Assembly: GCA_022414725.1 (NCBI GenBank)
Contig: CM039462.1
Location: forward strand, 54,558,933-54,622,932
Direction: 5' to 3'
DNA from: Microglena sp. YARC
Taxonomy: Eukaryota; Chlorophyta; Chlorophyceae; Chlamydomonadales; Chlamydomonadaceae
DNA length: 64,000 nt
In this document: piece by piece, positions 56,123 to 64,000 of the stretch
Numbering within the stretch: the first letter of the stretch is position 1
Layout of the letters: every line of letters starts with the position of its first letter
Program-made: the position numbers and the translations under genes
Notes under the pieces: generated by a model
Database searches by the model: none
What the model was told of the DNA's origin: nothing
Seen by the model: only the letters and a program-made list of their open reading frames with translations

Positions 56123-57291
56123 CTGGTGTGTCTTTCCTATGGGGGATGGCAGCTAGGATACACAAGGGTGTTGCAGGGATGGTATCAGATGCGAGTGTAG
56201 GGATAGCTGCAGGTGAGGGAGCACGTGCAAGTTCGGCTGCCTGTTTTTTTTTTGTTTTTTTTTGCCTGTGATAGCAATTCCCCCCCATGCAAGTGGTCAG
56301 GTCTGTCCCCATCATCATTGTGGACAGATTTGTTGTCCCTAGCAGATGTGGCAGCAGGGATGCACAAAGATGCTGGAGGGACAATATCAAATTCAGGTTG
56401 CAATGACCTGAGGTAGTTGGTTGCAATGCACTCTTTCAAGGTGTGGAAGGATCAGTTGGGGATGAGAAAAGATCATGTGGTCTACTTCGGCTAGGATGTG
56501 GGGGGCTAAGTGTTCAGCAATGATGCAAGCCCCCGTAATGAGTTCATTATAGTCACCTAGCCTATCGGTAGCCATGTCCAGCTTGTCGTTGATGTAGTGC
56601 TCCCGCCCATCTGAACCAGTCAGATTTAATTCCAGTAAATAGCATGAAGCAATCCTTGTCAAGTAATCCCATTGTAGGGATTCTTCACGCAGTACTTGGA
56701 AGAGGCAGGATGAAGAATGAGGGATAGGCGACAGTTGGAATTAATCCAGCGACGTGGCCATTCAGCCGGATAAGATCCGTCGGGTGTGGCCACGGAGCAG
56801 GATGGGTGGCGTCGGGGGCGTTGACAGAGAGTGTTATTGGAGCGGTGGAGAGGGGGGGGGGGGGGGGATGGACTTTGCGAGGCAACAGGGGATAAATGGA
56901 ATCTGGCGGTGGGGGGGCGAGTTGGAGGTGGAGGCCAACTTGGGATAGATCTGGAGAGATGATAGGTCAGGAGGTGGTTGAGAGGTGGCTGAGGTTGCTT
57001 ACGCAACGGGACGTGGGAGATGGGAAGGGGCGGTGGGGGCGCAGTGGTCTTGGAGATGTGTTGTCAGTGGGGTGTGCTGGAAGGCAGCTTTGGGCTCAAT
57101 GGAGCATAATCAATCCGAACGCGGATGATGGGTCCGCACAAGAAAAGGTATCCCAACGGGGAGGTTCTTGTCGGTTGGAGAGCCTTACTCAATCCTTTCA
57201 ACTGTAGCGTTCCGCACGACAACAATCAAAATGTTCTCTGCTCGGAATACCGTTAAAGCAAGGACAATCTAAAGCGAATGGGACCGTAACC
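56123..57291 (-). mobile_element. El4 5' interior: gag remnants and PBS
   Basis: Minus frames 56659-57006 and 56393-56662 carry Pro-rich sequence, then LNLTGSDGREHYINDKLDMA and TDRLGDYNELITGACIIAEH, consistent with a Copia-like gag helix region but broken into several frames. PBS-like GGTTACGGTCCCATTC (57276-57291) adjoins the LTR. Poly-T/G slippage runs at 56245-56265 and 56852-56867. Confidence 0.5.
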
Positions 57292-57540
57292 TGTGAATTT
57301 CCGGAGTTATGTGCAGAGCACAGAGACAAGGGGAAGACGGTAAGGATGAGATCTTTACAGTTAGATACAGCATTCGATCAATGCGCTAGGAGGAAGTACT
57401 GAGATGTCGCGGTACCTCATGGTACCGACGACAGAGTCTGTGCCATAGCTGGCAGCGGCACAGCAGTACAGTGCAGCAGGGAGGTAGTCCTGTGCACTCT
57501 AAGTCACTCTAGGTGAACTAGTGAAACCCGGTGAATAACA
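57292..57540 (-). repeat. El4 5' LTR (single copy in window)
   Basis: Starts tgtgaatttccggag and ends ggtgaataaca. It shares the ttccggag..cggtxxataaca layout with El2's LTR and is followed on the coding side by a PBS-like site. Its partner would lie left of the window. Confidence 0.6.
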
Positions 57541-57787
57541 AACACCGGTTAGCGCCGAAAATAACGAATTTAACCGCCGCTTAACCGGACCCTTAACTGG
57601 TTGTAAACAAGCTGTTGGAAACAGGCTGCTAGTAACACCTGGTTGTGAACTCGTGGCCATTTAAACACGTGGCAGTTTCTTGACAGGAAGGATGCTATAC
57701 CCTAGATTCGAGAAGGAAAGGAAAAAAAGAATGATAACAAAGAGTAAAGTGAAAAGAAAGACGAGGAACCCAAAGCTTATAGATTAG

Positions 57788-58372
57788 CTAAGGAACGTAT
57801 ATATTTTCGACTAAAAAGCAGTACGCCAATTCGGCGTGATATAGGAAGCTGTCCAAAAGGGGGTCCTCGGACAACACCATCAAACCGGGGGGGTGGCTAG
57901 GGGGGGCGGCACCCCCCACGATAGCCGGTGGCGGAAGAAGGAGTGTGGGACGAGTGTGTAGCAGATTCCATGCGCCAGCGGGTACACACAATGGTATGTG
58001 CGCATCGGACGGCATGCAGGTGGAGGGAGTGGAGGAGGCGGGTGGTGTCAGTAGGATGGATACCGAGAGAAGAAAAAATGGGAATAAGGGAGGCGAAGAG
58101 GGTACCGAAGGAGCCGAGGATGATGGGGTCCGGGGAGATGACCCGCTCACCCGCCAACCAGCAGCGAGAAGAGCCGAACGGAGGGTGGAATGCTGAGCGC
58201 GTTTAATGACAAGGGTGGTAAGATAGCGGGCGTCCCAAGTGTATGTGAGTTCACAGAGATAGACAGTGTGGGCGGCCTGGAGGGTGGAAAGTTCTGACGG
58301 GGTGAGGGTGGCGTCGTGGGAGGGGGCGTCAAAAAGGGAGAGACCGGAAAGGAAGAGGATATCGGGGCGCAA
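57788..58372 (-). CDS. LINE-like C-terminal fragment
   Basis: 194 codons. RPDILFLSGL, then VYLCELTYTWDARYLTTLVI and KRAQHSTLRSALLAAGWRVS. 'RPDI...EltYt.d......K..QH..L...L...GW.V' is the pattern downstream of reverse transcriptase in many algal and plant non-LTR elements. Upstream codons continue (58373-58533) in a related frame. No RT catalytic motif is present, so it is a 5'-truncated remnant. The assignment rests on pattern memory only. Confidence 0.4.
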   Translation of the reverse strand: MRPDILFLSGLSLFDAPSHDATLTPSELSTLQAAHTVYLCELTYTWDARYLTTLVIKRAQHSTLRSALLAAGWRVSGSSPRTPSSSAPSVPSSPPLFPFFLLSVSILLTPPASSTPSTCMPSDAHIPLCVPAGAWNLLHTRPTLLLPPPAIVGGAAPPSHPPGLMVLSEDPLLDSFLYHAELAYCFLVENIYVP

Positions 58373-58768
58373 TTTGGCGACAGGGGTACAAGAGCAAGGG
58401 TGGAGGCTTGCACAAGTGGGTGGGAGGTGTGGGAGGAGCCAAGGGGGTAGGCGGGTGTTGGAGACACCGAGTGGGAGGGCGTTTCTCGAAGATGCGTCAA
58501 CATAGAATGTGGAGCGGCCGAGGGAGCCAGCACTTATGGATGTCTCTGATTGTTACCCGTCGTCGTTTGGAACGCTCCTTCACCCGACCGTACCTCTCAT
58601 GGTACAACGCCTGTACGGACCTGGTGCGGTCCCGCGACCCCGCGCCCGCGGTCCCGCGACCTGGTGCGGTCCTGGTACTGCCACGGTACTGCCGACCGGC
58701 GTTCGATTTCTATTTCTATTCCGTGCCAACTGTCGTCCATTTACATACAAACTCTTACCAGCAAAGCT

Positions 58769-59386
58769 ATGATGGCACCACGGTCTCTACATATTTTTCT
58801 CGCTGTTGGGGTAATGCTCGCTGTGGCAACATCGCGTATAAGCGCCGAGGATGCGCGCGTTGAAGGACCCTTAGCCCCCCTAGCCACTGCATTCGGTTTC
58901 TCCCAATCTCAGATGGATGTCTTCCTACAGGAGATCAATACCATCGTATCTGATCCTTCATCCATCAATGGGGCTGTCACTGGCGAGTGCACCAGTGGGC
59001 CCAAATGTGCCCAGCAGGCTTATATGAATCTGCATTGGCTGCTGCACCAACACAGGATCCTACCAGTGGATGTTACCTGGCAGCGCGGGTCAGCAGATAG
59101 GCTATACATCGGGAACTTCCTTAAGAATACCGCGATCCCTCACCTGATAAGTTCAAATGTGGTAGGGCGCTGTCTGGAGTGGGATGTAAGACCAGATTCG
59201 TACAGCTCAAATGCTGCATGCCAAGTCACAGATGGAATCACTTACACGGAAAATAAAGATCAATTTGGAACCTCGCAAGCTGCCAAAGGCGTAAAGAGCG
59301 GTACACAGTTCTTTGGAGACATCCACAACTTCTCCTCTTCCTTCCCTGGCCTGGTGGGGGTATACGACATAGTCTTTTGCACCCAG
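58769..59386 (+). CDS. Methyltransferase-like protein, exon 1
   Basis: The start at ATG 58769 (or 58772) gives MMAPRSLHIFLAVGVMLAVA then TSRISAEDA, a good signal peptide with cleavage near ISA-ED. The lumenal N-part has paired cysteines (GECTSGPKCAQQAY). NVVGRCLEWDVRPDSYS stands where the SAM-binding LE.G.G motif is expected, with the glycines changed. The exon ends GVYDIVFCTQ in phase 0 and joins exon 2 VFEHLHDPFL to complete the 'D.v...vfEHl.dP' motif of class I (Methyltransf_11-type) enzymes. Substrate unknown; secretory-pathway location inferred. Confidence 0.75.
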
Positions 59387-59735
59387 GTATGTGTATGTTA
59401 CAGTTGGTAGAACCATTACTAGTCTAGTCTCACGCAAGCACCTCTTGGGTTGCATCTTTGCTTATGCCTATGCATTTGCATTTGCATCCTGACTGTTTTT
59501 GTTACCTTTTCCTGTCTTCCTGCTGTTTAACATTTAAATGTATGTATGTTGCAGTCCAGGAGTAGGCCAAATAGGCTAAAGAATTTTTCCCAACCGCGAG
59601 AGGAAGGGCAACAGGAAAAAGCATTGATGAACTGAACCCCAAACAACCGTTTTTACGGCGGGAACCCTGAGTTTGTGCTACATTGATAATTTAATTATAC
59701 AATTATAATGGAATCATTATCTCACATGCACCCAG
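59387..59735 (+). other. Intron bounded by an 11-bp direct repeat
   Basis: 349 bp, GT..AG. tgcacccaggt is present at both borders (59378-59388 and 59727-59737), offset exactly by the intron length, so the splice sites lie inside a duplicated AG|GT site. This is the structure expected of an intron gained by insertion with target duplication or by tandem duplication. Confidence 0.8.
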
Positions 59736-60086
59736 GTGTTTGAGCACCTGCATGATCCGTTCCTAGCGGCTCGGGAAATATTTGCTATCGTGAGACCTGG
59801 CGGAAAGGTGATAGTGACAGCTCCTCACATCTCTCCAGAACATGGCGTTCCCTACGATTTCTTCCGGTACACGCGCAAGGGCTTGAGGACTGTCTTCAAG
59901 AAGGCAGGCTTCACCATAAACACAATTGAGAAGGAAGGCAACGTAGCCAACGCGGTGGCTATGCTTGAAGGCATGAATGCCCATGTCAGCCATTTGCTAT
60001 TAGCAACTAATAAGTCAGGTGATGACAAGCGTACCCCATATGGAAACTACTTGCATCTCAACATGCTTGTCACTAAACCCATGTAG
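59736..60086 (+). CDS. Methyltransferase-like protein, exon 2
   Basis: 116 codons plus stop. VFEHLHDPFLAAREIFAIVR, then PGGKVIVTAPHISPEHG, then DFFRYTRKGLRTVFKKAGFT. The E-H-L-x-D-P, L/VRPGG and 'F-R-Y-T-x-x-G-L' order is classical for methyltransferases of the Methyltransf_11/23 group. Total protein 322 residues. It ends LNMLVTKPM. Confidence 0.8.
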   Translation: MFEHLHDPFLAAREIFAIVRPGGKVIVTAPHISPEHGVPYDFFRYTRKGLRTVFKKAGFTINTIEKEGNVANAVAMLEGMNAHVSHLLLATNKSGDDKRTPYGNYLHLNMLVTKPM

Positions 60087-60104
60087 CTGCCGGCATGTTA
60101 TACA

Positions 60105-60190
60105 CGGTATATATATATATATAGGGAGAGGCAAAGACCGATAGATCTATCGGTGTCCCTTCCCCCCCCCCCCCCCCCCCCCCCCCTGGT
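60105..60190. repeat. TA run and poly-C tract
   Basis: tatatatatat at 60110, poly-C at about 60162-60186, 20-100 bp after the methyltransferase stop. Confidence 0.9.
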
Positions 60191-60599
60191 CCCGATATAT
60201 CTATATAGTTCTATATGTGCAGTTTGAGCTGTCGACTGTTCCTCAAACTTGCTATTCGCTTTCTTCGCACTGTTCCAAATGGAAACGGCAAATAGCCTTC
60301 TGAATGAAGCAGGCTTACAAAGTTATAAGAGCAAGTTACAAAGTTACAAGAGCAATCGGAAGTCGCCTGCAGCTGTCTTGGCCATTCTCGGGAAAGCCCC
60401 ACCGGCTTCTAACTGGAGAGCAAACTTCAATGTGCGGATTGAAGAAGGTGGACCTTGCCTGTTGTTTTATCGTGCTTGTGACATTGGTACAGTCCCAACA
60501 ACATTAGGACTCGACAGACGCGCACATGAAGGTATGCAAAGGGGGGCTAAACAAACTGAGGCAGCAAGGGAGGGGGATGATCAAGACGTCAGTGGAGAG

Positions 60600-60705
60600 G
60601 GGGGGAAGGGGGGGGGGGGGGGGGGGGGGCTGCCCCTGCCCCTGCCCCTGCCCCTGCCCTGCCCCTGCCCCTGCCCCTGCCCCTGCCCCTGCCCCTGCCC
60701 CTCGT
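60600..60705. repeat. Poly-G and (CCCCTG)n
   Basis: A G-run then about 12 cccctg units. Adjacent plus frames (60249-60771) are Cys-Pro or Ala-Pro translations of the repeat and are not called as genes. Confidence 0.9.
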
Positions 60706-60906
60706 AAGAGGTGTAGGCGCAGGCCCCCTAACAGTCCTAATGAACTGTGCTCTTATCCTGCTAGCGAATAGGGCTTTCGCCTATGGCCTATGGAGATGAT
60801 TCAGGGCGACTGCACAATGTGTCCATGTAACCCTACTAGTCTACTACCCTTGCGAAGCTCTCGCGGCATGATGATCAATTGATGATGAACTGTTCGGCAA
60901 CCAGTA

Positions 60907-60988
60907 GCAGCTTCTAGGCAGCTCCCTAGGCACTATCTTGTGTTAGTTTTGGCTGTATAGCCAGCCAGGGGAGCTGCCTAGAAGCTGC
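60907..60988. repeat. 20-bp inverted repeat
   Basis: gcagcttctaggcagctccc (60907-60926) and its complement (60969-60988) around a 42-bp loop. Possibly a small MITE end or a transcript hairpin. Confidence 0.7.
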
Positions 60989-61271
60989 ACAAATTAGACA
61001 GTTTAAAGACTTTTCAAGGACCTGATGTATGCTGAACTGCTGATGATGATGAACTGATGATGGGTGTAGGGGGGACTAGGCCTGGGTTGGTTTGGAGGCG
61101 ATATCGTGACCGTTTAGTACGTGACCACGCCGGCAGCAAGCTTTACAAGTGATTACTGAACTGAAAATAAATCCTGTATTTGTTTTGAAGGCACAAGGCA
61201 CCTTAATATGATGCAGACTACATGTAAAATAAATCCCAGATTTTTCAGAGGCCTCCTTGAGGTACCAACAT

Positions 61272-61464
61272 ACCATATATATATATACATATATATATAT
61301 ATACATACATATATATACATGTATACATATATACACATATATACATATACACATATATACATATATACACACATATACATTTACACATATATACATATAT
61401 ACATATATATATATACATATATACACACATACACACATATACACATATATACACACATATACAC

Positions 61465-61517
<53 letters not shown>

Positions 61518-61542
61518 TTGCCATGTTATTTATGTAAGGGCA

Positions 61543-61572
<30 letters not shown>
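61272..61572. repeat. (TA)n/(TATACA)n microsatellite
   Basis: About 300 bp of alternating TA and TACA, interrupted at 61512-61540. Confidence 0.95.
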
Positions 61573-61575
<3 letters not shown>

Positions 61576-61769
61576 CGCCCCTAAACATAACATATTATCG
61601 ATACATAACATATTAGCGTGGTGCTAAGGGGATCCCTGGAGGGGAGTGGTAGTAAGGGGACCCTCCCTAACGCCGCAGCTGGGACAAGTCACCATTAATT
61701 TCGTCGCGGAACAGGACAGAGCACAGCCAGACAGCAAAGGGTAACAGCTGTACAGGATTACATCCAAAC

Positions 61770-62760
61770 GCCAAGGGTGTGTGTTTGTGTGTGTGTGTGG
61801 CTAAAGAGTCGCTTACCCTAATGGCAAGGTGTGTGTGCATGTGTGTGTGTGTGGCTATAGAGACGCCTACCCTAATGGCAAGGTGTGTGTGCCTGTGTGT
61901 GTGTTTGTGTTTGTGTGTGGCTATTGAGACAGTTACCCTAATGGCAAGGTATGTGTGCCCGTGTGTGTTTGTGTGTGTGGCTATATAGACGGTTGCCCAA
62001 ATGGCAAGGTGATTGTGCGTGTGCTTGTGTGTGTCTGTGTGTGTTTGTGTGTGTGGCTATAAAGACGGGTACCCTAATAGCAAGGTGTGTGTCCTGTGTG
62101 TGTTTGTGTGTGTGGCTATAGAGACGGTTACCCTAATGGCAAGGTGTGTGTGAGTGTGCATGTGCGCCTGTGTGTGTTTGTGCGTGTGGCTATATAGACG
62201 CTTACCCTAATGGCAAGTTGTGTGTTTTCATGTGTGTTTGTGTGTGGCTTTATAGACGGTTACCCTAATGGCAAGGTGTGTGTGAGTGTGCCTCTGTGTG
62301 TTTGTGTGTGTGGCTATAGAGATGCTTACCCTAATGGCAAGGCGTGTGCCTGTGTGTGCATGTGTGTGTTTGTATGAGTGGCTATATAGACAGTTACCCT
62401 AATGGCAAGGTGTTTGTGTGCGTGTGCCTGTGTGTGTTTGTGTGTGGGCTATCAAAACGGTTACCCTGATGGCAAGTTATGTGTGTGCCTGTGTGTGTTT
62501 GTGTGTGTGGCTTTAGAGGCAGTTACCTTAATGGCAAGGTGTGTGTGCATGTGTGCGTTTGTGTGTGTGTGCCTATATGTGTTTGTGTGTGGGGGGGCAA
62601 TAGAGACAATTACCCTTATGGCCAGGTGTGTGTGCGTGTGTTTGTGTGTGTGTGGCTATTGAGACAGTTGCCCTAATGGCAAGGTGTGTGTGCTTGTGTC
62701 TGTGTGTGTGGCTATTGAGACAGTTACCCAAATGGCAAGGTGTGTATGTGTGAGTGGTGG
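61770..62760. repeat. GT-rich minisatellite with ttaccctaatggcaag motif
   Basis: About 13 irregular units of 60-100 bp. A variable (GT)n block is followed by ggctatagagacggttaccc taatggcaag. The non-GT part is conserved while GT length varies. Cys-Val rich frames are translations of GT runs. Confidence 0.9.
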
Positions 62761-62829
62761 TGATTTTGTGTATGTGAATGTGTATGCCTGTGTGTGTTCA
62801 TTTGTTTGTACCTTTGCCCTAAGTGCCGT

Positions 62830-62964
62830 CCCTGTTCCGACGAATGGCTCAATGGATGAGTTCCTAGAAAGAATGAAGAAGTTCCCTAGTTTGGATCCCC
62901 ACGGGTGCGATTTAGTGTATGCGGTCGCTGTCAATAGACATGGTAGCTTTGTTCATGTGAAGTA
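62830..62964 (+). CDS. Possible terminal exon
   Basis: VPVPTNGSMDEFLERMKKFP then SLDPHGCDLVYAVAVNRHGS and a stop at 62962-62964. It has ordinary amphipathic composition and follows a pyrimidine/T-rich stretch and an AG (62820). It could end a gene whose upstream exons lie before the minisatellite. No family recognised. Confidence 0.3.
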
Positions 62965-63164
62965 GCTGCCCATTCCCTACCGCCGTAAGGCGGGGCTCCC
63001 TTAAAACCACGCCCCACTAGGCGATATCATTACCCCAAGCGGCCCCTCGGCCATTGCTCCAAGCAACACGTCACGCTTTAAGACATGGCTGTCTCCTAAC
63101 CCCAATCAATGGCCCTAGATAGACAACCATCATGATTCCAAGACTGTTGAGCTTTAAGATGTTA
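62965..63164. other. Unique sequence without a gene
   Basis: Nothing recognisable. ccgccgtaaggcggggctcc at 62980 is a short hairpin. Confidence 0.4.
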
Positions 63165-64000
63165 GCAACCCTATGGCTATCTGCACCTAGTTAACACCCT
63201 ATGGCTATCTGCTCCTAGTTAACACCCTATGGCTATCAGCACCTAGTTAACACCCTATGGCTATCTGCTCCTAGTTAACACCCTATGGCTATCTGCACCT
63301 AGTTAACACCCTATGGCTATCTGCACCTAGTTAACACCCTATGGCTATCTGCACCTAGTTAACACCCTATGGCTATCTGCACCTAGTTATCACCCTATGG
63401 CTATCTGCACCTAGTTAACACCCTATGGCTATCTGCACCTAGTTAACACCCTATGGCTATCTGCACCTAGTTAACACCCAATGGCTATGTGCACCTAGTT
63501 AACACCCCTATGGCTATCTGCACCTAGTTAACACCCTATGGCTATCTGCCACCTAGTTAACACCCTATGGCTATCTGCACCTAGTTAACACCCTACTGGC
63601 TATTTGCACCTAGTTAACACCCTATGGCTATCTGCACCTAGTTAAAACCCTATGGCTACCTGCTACACCCTATGGCTATCTGCACCTAGTTAACACCCTA
63701 TGGCTATCTGCACCTAGTTAACACCTATGGCTATCTATCTGCACCTAGTTAACACTAATGGCTATCTGCACCTAGTTAACACCCTATGCTATCTGCACCT
63801 GCCTATGGCTATCTGCACTAGTTAACACCCTATGGCTATGCACCTAGTTAACACCCTATGGGCTATCTGCACCTAGTTAACACCCTATGGCTATCTGCAC
63901 CTAGTTAACACCCCTATGGCTATCTGCACCTAGTTAATGGCTATCTGCACCTAGTTAACACCCTATGGCTATGTGCACCTAGTTAACACCCTATGGATAT
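63165..64000. repeat. 28-bp minisatellite running off the window
   Basis: About 29 units of caccctatggctatctgcac ctagttaa. Early units are near identical; after about 63480, indels and truncated units increase (ctatctatctg, cctgccta). Confidence 0.95.

Noticed and set aside
60249..60771. Possible small gene after the methyltransferase (MLFAFFALFQMETANSL.., Cys-Pro tail)
   Set aside because: The tail is translated (CCCCTG)n and poly-G, and there is no splice or homology support. The N-part could be an exon but is not distinguishable from chance.
61076..61616. Tyr/Ile-rich frames on both strands
   Set aside because: Translations of the TA/TACA microsatellite.
61779..62676. Cys/Val-rich frames (CVCVCVAIET..)
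   Set aside because: Translations of GT repeats in the minisatellite.

Overview
This is nuclear DNA from a eukaryote, most likely an alga. It has GT-AG introns, a histone H3-like gene, Copia-type LTR retrotransposons, a large intron-bearing DNA transposon, and a segment with a helicase typical of nucleocytoplasmic giant viruses. A green alga fits best, but nothing here fixes the species. About 57 of the 64 kb is nested mobile DNA. Host sequence is limited to the last ~6 kb.

Layout. (1) An outer LTR element (El4, minus strand) is cut into pieces at 1-726, 43065-43411 and 56123-57540. Its 5' LTR is 57292-57540 and its 3' end lies left of the window. (2) El1 (732-43059, minus strand, 228-bp LTRs, TSD CAAGG) encodes gag and protease but shows no integrase or reverse transcriptase. 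(3) El1 is split by a ~14.3-kb DNA transposon with 29-bp TIRs and TSD TACT (outer ends 2907 and 40580). As assembled, the transposon appears twice (2907-17186 and 25866-40580) around a giant-virus-like segment (17187-24865) and a gap of exactly 1000 N. (4) El2 (43417-56117, minus strand, 245-bp LTRs, TSD GAGAG) has gag, zinc knuckles and protease. It carries a three-exon histone H3-like gene in its 5' leader. (5) El3 (46257-50511, plus strand, identical 298-bp LTRs, TSD TGAGG) interrupts El2's gag-protease frame. (6) 57788-58372 looks like a LINE tail. (7) 58769-60086 is a two-exon secreted or membrane-targeted methyltransferase-like host gene. (8) 60.1-64 kb is microsatellites and minisatellites with one possible terminal exon.

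The DNA transposon has two divergent genes. Gene B (+) resembles the DUF7869-type DDE transposase-like family. Gene A (-) has at least seven exons and about 1,600 codons. It has a ParB-like stretch and a C-terminal segment faintly like a Rossmann DNA methyltransferase. Most introns of both genes carry copies of one palindrome (TCCCGAT..ATCGGGA type). In three gene A introns these have grown into arrays of ~79-bp period with different linkers.

The assembly matters. Copy 1 is clean to about 14.9 kb. From there to the gap, and in copy 2 from 25.9 to about 35 kb, indels are dense as in uncorrected long reads. The doubling may therefore be a gap-filling artefact, and the viral segment may come from another locus.
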